Part shown: positions 1 to 9,008 of the stretch, one piece after another
Numbering within the stretch: the first letter of the stretch is position 1
How the letters are laid out: each line of letters begins with the position of its first letter
Source: an uncultured Emergencia sp.
GTDB taxonomy: Bacteria; Bacillota; Clostridia; Peptostreptococcales; Anaerovoracaceae
Length of the DNA: 64,000 nucleotides
Assembly: GCA_904420065.1 (NCBI GenBank)
Contig: CAJFTU010000041.1
Span: 1 to 64,000 of the forward strand
Direction: 5' to 3'
Position numbers and translations under genes: made by a program
Notes under the pieces: model-generated
What the model was told of the DNA's origin: nothing
The model's input: only the letters and a program-made list of their open reading frames with translations
Database searches by the model: none

Positions 1-770
<770 letters not shown>

Positions 771-850
771 GGAATCAACTCCTTTTAAAATTTTTCAAAA
801 CGACATACTGCCGGTAAATCTCACTTTCCGGAAAAAATTACACTTCCGGT

Positions 851-1939
851 TCATGTCTCTGCTTCCCGCAGATTCGCAAAATATCGCTTGTTTTCTAAAT
901 AATAGACGGATTTCGGTTTGAACCTGCCAGCCTCTTCATTGTAGAACTCCGCTCGCTCCTTGTCTCCCAGCCGATCGTAACAGCAGCAGAGCTGAATGCA
1001 CGGCAGAAATCCGGAACAGTCCGTCTGCGAAAAACCGGTACAGCCCCTCCCCTTTTCCGGCGCTGCAGAAAGCGCCGATTTATACCAAAACACGGCAGTT
1101 TCATACCGGCCCCTGTCGAAAAAATGCCGACCGATATCACAGCAGACTTCCGGCCGAGGCGCACCCATCGTCAGACTGTAAAGCAGGGCCTTCAGCGCGC
1201 CGCTTTCGTCCCCGGTTCTATAGCGGCAGCACGCCAGCTGGCGTACCGCATCGATGCGATCTTCAATCCAGCCGTCTTCCGCTGATAAGAATTCTGAAAA
1301 GACGGTTTCTGCCTCACTGTATCTCTCGTGGGCGTAGAGCTCCCTTCCGTAGTAATACATATGTCGGCTGTCCAGAAGCGCGCCTTCGGCAATCAGTTTT
1401 TCGTAAATCCGCAGATTTCTGTTTCGGTCGCCGCCATCTATCTTCAGGTGTTTAATCGGCGCATCCAAATGACGGATCTTTCCGTAAGGCACGATCACCT
1501 CGTGTACCGCTCCGACCCAACGGCTCAACGGTCCGTTTTTAACGATGCGCTCTCTTTCAAACTGAAAAGTCGGATTTCCCCACTGGTCAAAAGCCGTCTG
1601 ATAGGGAAGCATAATGACATCCACAGACGGATCAAAATTCTCTTTTTCTTCTATGAGACGCCGGCGAGACGGTTCCGGCAGTACATCGTCCGCATCCAGC
1701 CACATGATGTACTCTCCGGATGCCTGTGAAAAAGAAAAGTTTCTCGCCGCAGCAAAGTTGTCTTCCCACGGAAAATCGTAAACGTGAGACGTAAACCCGC
1801 CGGCTATATCCTTGCTTTTATCCGTTGAACCGGTATCGACGATCACAATCTGATCGAACAGCCCGGAAACGCTGTTCAAACAGCGCTCCAGCACCGATTC
1901 CTCGTCTTTTACAATCATACACAGACTCCATGTCACCAT
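851..1939 (-). CDS. family 2 glycosyltransferase with C-terminal TPR repeats (SgtA-like)
   Basis: A 362-residue protein. The N-terminal GT-A domain (about 1-180) starts LCMIVKDEE, has the nucleotide-binding segment DTGSTDKS and the metal-binding LDADD. The C-terminal half (about 185-350) is helical and TPR-like. This architecture matches cytoplasmic transferases that put sugar on peptide or protein Ser, Thr or Cys. I chose ATG 1939 because GGAGG sits 7 bases upstream; the longer frame to 1975 has no site. It is immediately upstream of the collagen-like gene on the same strand, as C. difficile sgtA is upstream of bclA3. From this I infer that it glycosylates the collagen-like protein. The sugar cannot be told from sequence. 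Confidence 0.85.
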   Translation of the reverse strand: MVTWSLCMIVKDEESVLERCLNSVSGLFDQIVIVDTGSTDKSKDIAGGFTSHVYDFPWEDNFAAARNFSFSQASGEYIMWLDADDVLPEPSRRRLIEEKENFDPSVDVIMLPYQTAFDQWGNPTFQFERERIVKNGPLSRWVGAVHEVIVPYGKIRHLDAPIKHLKIDGGDRNRNLRIYEKLIAEGALLDSRHMYYYGRELYAHERYSEAETVFSEFLSAEDGWIEDRIDAVRQLACCRYRTGDESGALKALLYSLTMGAPRPEVCCDIGRHFFDRGRYETAVFWYKSALSAAPEKGRGCTGFSQTDCSGFLPCIQLCCCYDRLGDKERAEFYNEEAGRFKPKSVYYLENKRYFANLREAET

Positions 1940-1990
1940 AATCAAACCTCCATAGAAAGCGTCTGCCGTCTGCACAATGCTTCCCTACAT

Positions 1991-2017
1991 TACTTTATGC
2001 TGAAATCATCAGGTGGT
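1991..2017 (-). promoter_or_regulatory. sigmaK-like sporulation promoter for the glycosyltransferase/collagen operon
   Basis: On the minus strand CATAAAGTA (1999-1991) matches the sigmaK -10 consensus CATAnnnTA, and an AC dinucleotide (2017-2016) lies 16 bases upstream as the -35. The start would be near 1983, about 45 bases before the glycosyltransferase ATG. Late mother-cell expression suits an exosporium protein. Short consensus, so moderate certainty. Confidence 0.5.
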
Positions 2018-2072
2018 GAATATAAAGGCGGATTGACTGCGGACACCCCGTAAGCATAGAATAGGCAAACAA

Positions 2073-2113
2073 AAAGAGGACTTTGTCTGCGCAGTCCAGA
2101 CGAAATCCTCTTT
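2073..2113 (-). terminator. terminator after the thioesterase gene
   Basis: 17-bp arms (2073-2089 and 2097-2113) pair with two G-U wobbles. On the minus strand the stem is followed by TTTTTGTTT. It lies 22 bases after the thioesterase stop. Confidence 0.85.
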
Positions 2114-2135
2114 GCCGATAAATTTTTTCTTTCCT

Positions 2136-2588
2136 TTAAACCTGAAGTCCCTTCGCTCTCGATTCTGTGGTAACAAAACTGGCCATAGCGGTGGCGCATA
2201 CCGCTCTGCTTTCCGCGTCGAGAGCTCTTCCCGTGCAGCGGATCATCCGCTTGCCGATATGCGTGTACTCTATAGAAAAAAGATAGGATTTACCGTTCAT
2301 CGGTTTCAAATAGCTTACCGAAAGGTCAGCAGTGGAAACCATCCTCTGTGAAACAGCGGCGGCTCCGATTCCCATTCCCGTATCGAACAGGCTGCAGATT
2401 ACGCCGCCGTGAATACCGCCGTACGGATTCAGACACCATTCTTTCACCTCAAAGGCATACGTTACCGTTTTCCTTTCCATACTGCAGCCTTGCAGCTTTA
2501 AATTGAGCCTGCTGTTAAACCGTTCCGCCTGAAGCCGGTTCTGCTCAATAATCTCTTCAATCTCGTCTGCAAATTCTCTGTCATTCAT
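2136..2588 (-). CDS. PaaI-family hotdog-fold acyl-CoA thioesterase
   Basis: 150 residues, normal for the family. The segment NPYGGIHGG (about residue 58 onward) followed by a helix with SLFDTGMG is the hotdog active-site region, where Asn/Gly/His hold the thioester and an acidic residue on the helix acts in catalysis. ATG 2588 is preferred because GGAGG lies 10 bases upstream; an upstream TTG (2594) is too close to it. Single gene with its own terminator. Substrate unknown; the family hydrolyses small or aromatic acyl-CoAs. Confidence 0.8.
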   Translation of the reverse strand: MNDREFADEIEEIIEQNRLQAERFNSRLNLKLQGCSMERKTVTYAFEVKEWCLNPYGGIHGGVICSLFDTGMGIGAAAVSQRMVSTADLSVSYLKPMNGKSYLFSIEYTHIGKRMIRCTGRALDAESRAVCATAMASFVTTESRAKGLQV

Positions 2589-2932
2589 CAGCAATCAGCC
2601 TCCATCTCATGTATGTACTTCTGTTTATTTTATCACAAAGCGTCTCCCTTTTCCACCACAGCGCACGCCACACTCCCCATGTTCAGATCGGCAGATAGGG
2701 TCCATATGCCAAGCCCTATTGCCCCGCTCAGCCTGAATTTACCCCTTTTCGGAATCTCGTTTTCCCTCTGTCCATACCGGCCGGAAAATACACGGCAGGG
2801 CCGAAAGGTTTCTTCTAAATTTTTTTATCAAACAGTGGGAACAAAAAAAGAAAATCCACATATAGATAGAGTAAACCCGCTTTCCGGCAATACAACTTAC
2901 CGCTTTACATATTCGAAAAGAGGGTGGTATGA
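2589..2932. other. intergenic region between divergent thioesterase and B-repeat genes
   Basis: 344 bases without a convincing gene. The frame open from 2613 has no ribosome-binding site and no recognisable protein. The region must hold both promoters. I see no clear sigmaA -35/-10 pair and no full sigmaE or sigmaK match on the plus strand. Confidence 0.5.
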
Positions 2933-4021
2933 ATGGCGAAGGTTTCCAACGAAACTGATTTCCGGTCAGCCTTGAATAGACTGGATCCCCTTATAGAAAT
3001 CACATCCGATTTCTCCCTTTCTTCACAAGTTCTGATTTCTTATAAAGTTACAGTGACAAGCCTCGACGAAAATCATGCGTTTACGCTTATGGGGGCGAAT
3101 CCTTTCGGCGGCTATCTGCTTCACATTGCCGGCGGCTCGCTTACACTGAAAAACATCGTCGTCAACGGAGGCGGCAGTCCTCTGCTCTTCGCGTCCGACG
3201 GCGGTCTCGTACTGGGTGAAGGCGCAGTGCTGAAAAACACTTCTGTCATCACTTCGCCGGAACGGGAAAGCATCGACGAGCTCTATATCGCTGACAGCGA
3301 CTCCATCGTCCGTATCGAGGCTCCTCTTTCTCCGGGAATGGTCCTTCAGGTAAATAATTCCGAATACGTCGCACCCAATGCCGAAGGCGCTCCGATCGTA
3401 ATCGGCGCAGCTTCACCGGATATACAGCTGTCCCAATCCGATGCAGACGTTTTTAAAAAACCGAGAACCGGATTCGACGGTTGGGAAATCCGTCTCGGCG
3501 ACGACCGCAGACAAATTCTCTTAGCGCCCGAAGTCTACAGCATATGCTACGACGATCCGCTGTACGCCTTTAATCCGAATCCGGAAACCTATACGGTCAC
3601 ATCCGGCAGCATTGAGCTTGTGGCGCCTGGACACGCCGAAGGATATCAGTTTTCCGGCTGGTACGACCAGCCCGAAGGCGGACGGCTCGTCACGGAAATT
3701 CCGTCGGGCAGCACCGGGGATATCGTTCTGTACGCCCGCTGGTTAGTCACCGACAGCTACACCGTCACCTTCGACGCCAACAGCGGTCCCTCTTTTCCGC
3801 GGGTATGCCAAATGCCCCAGCCTTTATCTGTGGTGCCGGGAGGAGGTTTCATCGTCCCTTCCCAACTGCCGAGAAGAACCTGTTATCGCTTTATCGAGTG
3901 GAATACGTGCCCGCAAGGAAACGGCTTCAGCTGTAAGCCGGGGGAAATTATCGACAATGTCGGCGGCAATCTTACCCTTTACGCTATATGGGCGCTGGGT
4001 TGGAGCTGGGATCTGGTGTGA
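2933..4021 (+). CDS. protein with InlB B-type (Listeria-Bacteroides) repeats, no signal peptide
   Basis: 362 residues. The N-terminal 110 residues read like a right-handed beta-helix start, with the ITSDFSLSSQVLISYKVTV strand pattern and GGSLTLKNIVVNGG. Two B-type repeats follow (about 195-275 and 278-355), each with a strand, Phe-x-Gly/Glu-Trp and a closing LYARW or LYAIW. Such repeats occur in adhesins and cell-surface proteins. There is no signal peptide, no LPxTG sorting signal and no membrane segment. It may therefore be a spore-surface protein, or exported another way. Ribosome-binding site GAGGGTGG precedes ATG 2933. The partner or ligand is unknown. Confidence 0.7.
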   Translation: MAKVSNETDFRSALNRLDPLIEITSDFSLSSQVLISYKVTVTSLDENHAFTLMGANPFGGYLLHIAGGSLTLKNIVVNGGGSPLLFASDGGLVLGEGAVLKNTSVITSPERESIDELYIADSDSIVRIEAPLSPGMVLQVNNSEYVAPNAEGAPIVIGAASPDIQLSQSDADVFKKPRTGFDGWEIRLGDDRRQILLAPEVYSICYDDPLYAFNPNPETYTVTSGSIELVAPGHAEGYQFSGWYDQPEGGRLVTEIPSGSTGDIVLYARWLVTDSYTVTFDANSGPSFPRVCQMPQPLSVVPGGGFIVPSQLPRRTCYRFIEWNTCPQGNGFSCKPGEIIDNVGGNLTLYAIWALGWSWDLV

Positions 4022-4090
4022 ACAGAAGCGTTGCGCAAAAAGGCGTGCTGTAAGCCGAAACCCCACAGCACGCCGCCAAAACTTCCGTAT

Positions 4091-5848
4091 CTATTTTTCC
4101 TCCTGCGTCAGGCAGCCTTTGAAACAGTTTATTCCCACAAAGCCGCACTTTTTTTCAATAGGCTCCTTCTGCAGACTGGCGCAGTTGAGAAAGCTCCGAG
4201 CCAGAGCAGTGATCTTCTCTGCCTTCAAGTCGACCTTTTGAAGAAGACTGCAGCCCTGGAAAGCGCGATCCTCTATTCGCCTCATCGATATTCCCGCCGA
4301 AAATTCCCGGAGAGATTTGCAACCGGAAAAGGCGCGGAACTCCAGACGCTGAATTTTATCGCCCAACGTTACGGTTTCGATAGAAGAACAGTTCAAAAAT
4401 GCTCTCTGCATTACCTGCGTCACATTGTTCATCGTCGTCAGACCTTTCAGCGCCGCACAGTTAGCGAACGCCGCTTCTCCGATAATCTCAAGGCCTTCCG
4501 GAAATTTCACTTCCTCCAGCGCGCTGCATCCAAAAAAGGCCAGATACTCAATCTCACGTACGGATTGGCCCAGATCGGCAGACCGTATCTTCTCGTTGCG
4601 GAAAAAAGCTCTTCCCGAAACTTTCGTCACCGGTTTTCCGTTTATTTCAGACGCGATGACCAGTTCTTCCGTTTCCGGCAGAGCTCCGCCCGCCTCAGCG
4701 TGATCGATAAATTCGCGGTAAATCACGCCGTCCTTTTCCACCTCCTTAAAAGCGGAAGAGAAGAATTCATCGAGGATTTCTCTGGTCTTTTCACCGTAAA
4801 GAGGGCCGTTGTTGTACTGGTGAAGCTGCGTGTCCCCTTTCATGTTCCACTCGATGAAAACAGGATTTTCGTCGGCGTCAATGGAAAAATCCCAGGATAT
4901 CAGTCGGAGCTGCGGAAAGTGAAGGTGCTGTTTCTTAATCACTTCGATCAGATTCTGAAAACCCGGTACGGCAAACCCGTCAGGATCAAAATCCCGATCC
5001 GGATGCTTTTCGTAGACGTTTCCCCATTTATCGTGGAACGGCCCTTTCAGCCTGCCATCCATACCGATTCCGCAGTTCAGTCCGCCCCGGTTTCCACCGT
5101 CGACAAACACGCCGCCGCGGCCGGCCCTCAGACATGCCGAAACGATCTCACACCGGTCTCCCCGCAGCATGGACAGGACGCGAATCGTGTTGACCGATTT
5201 GTCGTGGATCGATGCCAACGCGGGATGCTGCCTGATAATTTCCTGAACCTCGATATCGGGCCGCCATGTCAGCAGCATGCGTTTTACTTCGTTCTTTGTC
5301 ACTCGCCGCCCTATGGGACGCAGACCGGAACCCCTGCTGGTTCCCATGGCCGGTTTCATCACGGCAATCTTTTCTGTATCCGTAACTTTTTTTTGCGCTA
5401 TAATGATATCTACAGCCTCGTCTACGGTGATCGGATTGTAGTCTGCGTCGCGGAAAGCGCCGGCGATCTTATGTACAAGCGTTTTCGGCATCGGCAGTTC
5501 CTTCAGGAGCAATTCCGTGTAGTTCTTGTCCTTAAAGGCTTCCACGTAGTCCTGATCCATGAAATATCTGCTCATATGATACTTCTGCAGATCTTCCGGA
5601 ATGTACCGCTCGTCAAATTGGCCGGTCACATTCATATAGAAACGATGAACGTACGGATCAACCTTGTAGATAAACGCATAAGGCTTCCAGAATTCTTCAA
5701 CCTTCTTCAGCTGTTCTTCGGTAAGATCCTTAAAATCAGGCCGGTCCGCATCGCGGTAGTATCGCATTACTTTCTCACATTTGTCTCTCAGCTCCGGATC
5801 CTTTTCCGGAGCTACGGCTGTATTGAGTCTTCCCTTGATCTTGTACAT
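4091..5848 (-). CDS. sugar-transfer-associated ATP-grasp domain fused to BspA-like leucine-rich repeats
   Basis: 585 residues. Roughly 30-370 is an ATP-grasp fold of the type linked to polysaccharide and sugar-transfer genes. Visible elements are VMKPAMGTSRGSGL (nucleotide-binding Lys and glycine-rich loop), GGNRGGLNCGIGMDG, and the metal-binding end WDFSIDADENPVFIEWN. From about 400 to 575 follow six or more BspA-type leucine-rich repeats with the period IxxxAFxxCxxLxxVxL. ATP-grasp enzymes join a carboxylate to an amine or thiol; the repeat half probably binds a protein or glycan. The start is preceded by GAGGGGGC. It stands alone, convergent with the B-repeat gene. The combination is unusual and the substrate unknown. 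Confidence 0.75.
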   Translation of the reverse strand: MYKIKGRLNTAVAPEKDPELRDKCEKVMRYYRDADRPDFKDLTEEQLKKVEEFWKPYAFIYKVDPYVHRFYMNVTGQFDERYIPEDLQKYHMSRYFMDQDYVEAFKDKNYTELLLKELPMPKTLVHKIAGAFRDADYNPITVDEAVDIIIAQKKVTDTEKIAVMKPAMGTSRGSGLRPIGRRVTKNEVKRMLLTWRPDIEVQEIIRQHPALASIHDKSVNTIRVLSMLRGDRCEIVSACLRAGRGGVFVDGGNRGGLNCGIGMDGRLKGPFHDKWGNVYEKHPDRDFDPDGFAVPGFQNLIEVIKKQHLHFPQLRLISWDFSIDADENPVFIEWNMKGDTQLHQYNNGPLYGEKTREILDEFFSSAFKEVEKDGVIYREFIDHAEAGGALPETEELVIASEINGKPVTKVSGRAFFRNEKIRSADLGQSVREIEYLAFFGCSALEEVKFPEGLEIIGEAAFANCAALKGLTTMNNVTQVMQRAFLNCSSIETVTLGDKIQRLEFRAFSGCKSLREFSAGISMRRIEDRAFQGCSLLQKVDLKAEKITALARSFLNCASLQKEPIEKKCGFVGINCFKGCLTQEEK

Positions 5849-6200
5849 TGATGCCCCCTCATCACTGAAAATTTCTTTCCTGACAGCGGAAATATCCGCA
5901 GTTCCAGAATATCTTATGTTATATTAAATTATATCAGAAAAAAATGAAATTGACATGAAAAGTGGATATAATTTATAGCTTCCTTTGTTCCCTGTTTAGA
6001 AGTATAAAGATGATGGTCCAGAAGAATCACTTTCACGAATTACATCGCAAATAGAAAATCCCTCAATTTTCCGAAAATTATATAAAAAATGCCAATTTTC
6101 CTTTAAATAGTTCTAATAAAATTCACGTATATAAATTAGAATATATCTAATATGGAAATATTTTAAATTGTGGGTTTTTGCAAATTGTTAGAGGTGAATT
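5849..6200. promoter_or_regulatory. AT-rich divergent control region upstream of NhaC 1 and the ATP-grasp gene
   Basis: 352 very AT-rich bases with no gene. An inverted repeat TTAGA-N5-TCTAA (6136-6150) lies 51 bases before the antiporter ATG and could be an operator. No riboswitch core was recognised. Confidence 0.4.
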
Positions 6201-7727
6201 ATGACAGAAAAAAGACAACCACGAATGCCTAACAAACTCGAGGCATTACTCCCTATCATTACCCTCCTTGGGTTGATGATCAGCAATTATTTACTTGACT
6301 GGGGACACGATCCTCATATTCCTGTGTTGGTTGCGGCGTGTGTAGCATGCGCTGTGGGCTGGTTCTGCGGTGTCAGCATCACAGACATGATCAACGCTGC
6401 CTGTGATTCCATTCATCAGTCCATGGAGGCTCTGCTGATCCTCCTCTTCGTCGGATGCCTGGTCGGTTCCTTCGAATGGTGCGGCACCATTCCGGCGCTG
6501 GTATATTACGGACTTCAGCTGTTCACTCCGACTATTTTCCTGCCGGCGGTAGCCATTCTCTGCGTTATCGTTGGTCTTGCCCTGGGATCCGCTTACACCG
6601 TATCGGCTACCCTGGGTATCGCATTTATGACAATCGGAGCGACCATGGGACTCAATCCGGCTCTGGTAGCCGGCGCTATCTTGGCCGGCGGCTGTACAGG
6701 AGACAAGTTCTCCCCTCTGTCCGACTCCACCAACCTGTCGGCAGCCGCTTCCCAGACTGGACTGTTTGACCACATCAGAGCCATGATCATGACCACATTC
6801 CCGACCTTCCTGATCGGACTGGCCATCTTCACCGGAATCTCCGTCTTCGGCGAGCAGGGTGAATACGATCCGACTCTGGTTAACGGCCTGTCCAACGCTA
6901 TTGAAAACAACTTCCAGTACATGAGTCCTGTACTGCTTCTGCCGATTCTCGTCATCGTTGTCGTAGCCGTCATGAAGCTGCCGGCTGTACCGGGCGTACT
7001 CCTGGTATCTGCAGTAGGCTGCATTTTCGCTGTAATCTTCCAGGGCGCCAGCCTTTCCGACTGCATCAGCATGCTCCACTACGGATATGCTACAGATACC
7101 GGCGACGCACTGGCAGATCAGCTGATGACCCGCGGCGGTATGGATTCCATGCTCTGGACCATCAACATCGCCCTGATCGCCATCGGCTTCGGCGGTATCT
7201 ACAGCCGCATCGGCGCTGTAGAATCTCTGTTGGGCAGACTGATCAAGAGTGTACATACGCCGTTCCAGATGGTGCTGACCACTATCCTCACGGCCATGTT
7301 CTGCATCGCCACTATGTGCGACCAGTACCTGGGACTTATCGTACCGGCTTCCATGTACAAAGAAAAGTTCGACAATCTGGGACTTGCCAGAAACATGCTG
7401 TCCAGAGCTCAGGAAGACGGCGGTACGCTGTGGTCGCCGTTGGTTCCTTGGTCCTCCTGCGGAGCATATCACTCCAGCATGCTGGGTGTAGAAACGCTGT
7501 CCTATCTGCCGTTCTGCTTCGTCAACCTGCTGAACCCGATCGTATCCATCGCCACCGCATCCTGGGGCGGCAATATGATCTATGCTGACGGTACACACAC
7601 CGGCTTCTTCGGCGGCAAGCTGAAGAAAGGCAGTGTCCCTGCAGCTCCTGCAGAAGCACATGAAATCGCCATGCAGAGACTGGCCGAGCTGAGAGCTGAC
7701 GGCACATATAAATCTCCGGAGAAATAA
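6201..7727 (+). CDS. NhaC-family Na+/H+ (or Na+/amino acid) antiporter 1
   Basis: 508 residues with about 12 hydrophobic membrane segments, the size of the NhaC/ArsB-type fold. Typical motifs are GGCTGDKFSPLSDST in the first half and the symmetry-related GGTLWSPLVPWSSCGAY in the second; these are the broken-helix ion-binding parts. It would exchange Na+ with H+ or carry an organic substrate, since several NhaC members transport malate/lactate or amino acids. Start ATG 6201 follows AGAGGTG. The next gene begins directly after its stop codon, so the two are co-transcribed. The V-type Na+ ATPase operon lies just beyond. Confidence 0.85.
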   Translation: MTEKRQPRMPNKLEALLPIITLLGLMISNYLLDWGHDPHIPVLVAACVACAVGWFCGVSITDMINAACDSIHQSMEALLILLFVGCLVGSFEWCGTIPALVYYGLQLFTPTIFLPAVAILCVIVGLALGSAYTVSATLGIAFMTIGATMGLNPALVAGAILAGGCTGDKFSPLSDSTNLSAAASQTGLFDHIRAMIMTTFPTFLIGLAIFTGISVFGEQGEYDPTLVNGLSNAIENNFQYMSPVLLLPILVIVVVAVMKLPAVPGVLLVSAVGCIFAVIFQGASLSDCISMLHYGYATDTGDALADQLMTRGGMDSMLWTINIALIAIGFGGIYSRIGAVESLLGRLIKSVHTPFQMVLTTILTAMFCIATMCDQYLGLIVPASMYKEKFDNLGLARNMLSRAQEDGGTLWSPLVPWSSCGAYHSSMLGVETLSYLPFCFVNLLNPIVSIATASWGGNMIYADGTHTGFFGGKLKKGSVPAAPAEAHEIAMQRLAELRADGTYKSPEK

Positions 7728-8234
7728 ATGAAAACATATAAAGGTATCGTAAAAACGCATGCTCTGTATAAAAAAATCCTAGTTCTTGTCGCGTGTGTGA
7801 TACTGCTATATATTGAGTACAACCGTGAACAGTGGTTTTATATCCCGCTGACTCTGATTCTGATGATATCGGTATTCCATCACAAAGAGCACATCATTTC
7901 AGAGGAAGGCGTGGATATCCGTTATTCATTGCTGGGACTCAAATCGGTTAATCGCTGGACTTGGGATCAGATCACCGGTATCCAGCCGGACTATATCAAA
8001 GCACGTCCCAACGCTAGGCTCACCATTGAGAAAGGCTCCATGCTCAGATCCTTTCTGTTTACGCCGGAAGACTGCCGCGCATGTATAAAACTGGCGGCAA
8101 AGATGAATCCGGATATGTTCATTGACGACTATACCGCCGAAGAGCAGGAAGAGATAGAAAAGGAAAAGCAGCGGATCCAGGAAAGAATGCGAGCGCAGCG
8201 AGCTCAAGCTAAAAGAAAGAAAAAGAAAAGTTGA
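7728..8234 (+). CDS. small membrane protein with PH-like domain and basic tail
   Basis: 168 residues. Two membrane helices occur at about 13-28 and 35-50. They are followed by a beta-rich segment (about 58-115) reminiscent of bacterial PH-type domains (SEEGVDIRYSLLGLKSVNRW), then a charged coiled coil ending in a Lys/Arg-rich tail. The ATG abuts the NhaC stop codon, suggesting translational coupling and perhaps an accessory role for that transporter. No family assignment is certain. Confidence 0.6.
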   Translation: MKTYKGIVKTHALYKKILVLVACVILLYIEYNREQWFYIPLTLILMISVFHHKEHIISEEGVDIRYSLLGLKSVNRWTWDQITGIQPDYIKARPNARLTIEKGSMLRSFLFTPEDCRACIKLAAKMNPDMFIDDYTAEEQEEIEKEKQRIQERMRAQRAQAKRKKKKS

Positions 8235-8246
8235 AAATATTTCCAG

Positions 8247-8297
8247 AAAAAGAGAAGGACTGTCCGCAATACCTGTCGCAGGCAGTCCTTCTCTTTT
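8247..8297. terminator. bidirectional terminator between NhaC operon and V-ATPase operon
   Basis: Arms AAAAAGAGAAGGACTG (8247-8262) and CAGTCCTTCTCTTTT (8283-8297) give a stem of about 15 bp with A and T tracts on both sides. Confidence 0.9.
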
Positions 8298-8299
8298 AT

Positions 8300-8998
8300 T
8301 TATTTCCGTTCCACAAACGCCTCTATAGCCTCTTCATCGCGTCCGCGTTTATCCTCTATGGATTCAGCCAGCATCATATCCTTTACTTTCATGAGGCGCG
8401 TCTGATTACCTCTCTCGTTTTCATCCAGCTTCATGGTAATGTATCTGATCGTAGCCTCTATACGGGGAATCATCACGTATTCCAGCGCGTTGACCCGTCT
8501 GCGGGTCTTTTCCAGCTCTGCGGCAAGAAGGGCCGTTTCCTTTTCCTTTGCCGCCAGATCCAAAAGCATAGGAAAAAGTTCCGACAGCTGGGATATGGCA
8601 TTATCCAGTTCCCCTGAAGTTCTGGCAAAACCGTAGGGAAAAATATCCGTCGGATCTTCTGCCGTGGTTTTGAAGGAAAAAACCGGAACATCTACGCTCA
8701 TGATATTTCTGCTGCCTACCTCTATGCGCACACCCTGTTTGGGAAACATCAGAGATTCTTCCATAACCTCCTGGCTCATCATGGCGCTGGCTACCGTGAA
8801 ATTTTTGTATACCGCAGACAGACGCTGCTCCACCTCTTGACGGAGCCTGCCGTTTTCACGAGCCAGCTCGAGGAATTCTTTCATCAGCTCGTCCCGCTTA
8901 TCCTTCATCAGCTTGTGGCCGCGGGTGGCCGTCTTCAGCCGCTTCTTCAATGATGTGAGCATCATCCGGGTAGGATTCACATTCATTCTCTCTGCCAT
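8300..8998 (-). CDS. ntpD: V-type ATP synthase subunit D (central rotor stalk)
   Basis: 232 residues. The N-terminal start NVNPTRMMLTSLKKRLKTA and the two long helices at both ends (about 5-75 and 140-205) are the signature of subunit D, which forms the rotating coiled coil inside the A3B3 hexamer. It is the last gene of the operon, 10 bases after subunit B, and is followed by a strong terminator. Length is typical of bacterial D subunits. Confidence 0.93.
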   Translation of the reverse strand: MAERMNVNPTRMMLTSLKKRLKTATRGHKLMKDKRDELMKEFLELARENGRLRQEVEQRLSAVYKNFTVASAMMSQEVMEESLMFPKQGVRIEVGSRNIMSVDVPVFSFKTTAEDPTDIFPYGFARTSGELDNAISQLSELFPMLLDLAAKEKETALLAAELEKTRRRVNALEYVMIPRIEATIRYITMKLDENERGNQTRLMKVKDMMLAESIEDKRGRDEEAIEAFVERK

Positions 8999-9008
8999 GA
9001 CGTCTCAC

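Noticed and set aside
4031-5851. 606-codon plus-strand frame
   Set aside because: Antisense shadow of the ATP-grasp/LRR gene; no domains, poor composition and no start signal.
5950-5972. TTGACA and TATAAT on the plus strand upstream of NhaC 1
   Set aside because: Only 11 bases apart, too short for a sigmaA promoter; a -10 at 17 bases (TTATAG) is possible but weak.
5849-6200. Riboswitch or T-box leader before NhaC 1
   Set aside because: AT-rich region without the conserved bulges of lysine, T-box or other known leaders and without an attenuator hairpin.
6291-7760. 489-codon minus-strand frame
   Set aside because: Antisense shadow of NhaC 1, rich in Gln/His/Arg as expected for the complement of a membrane protein.
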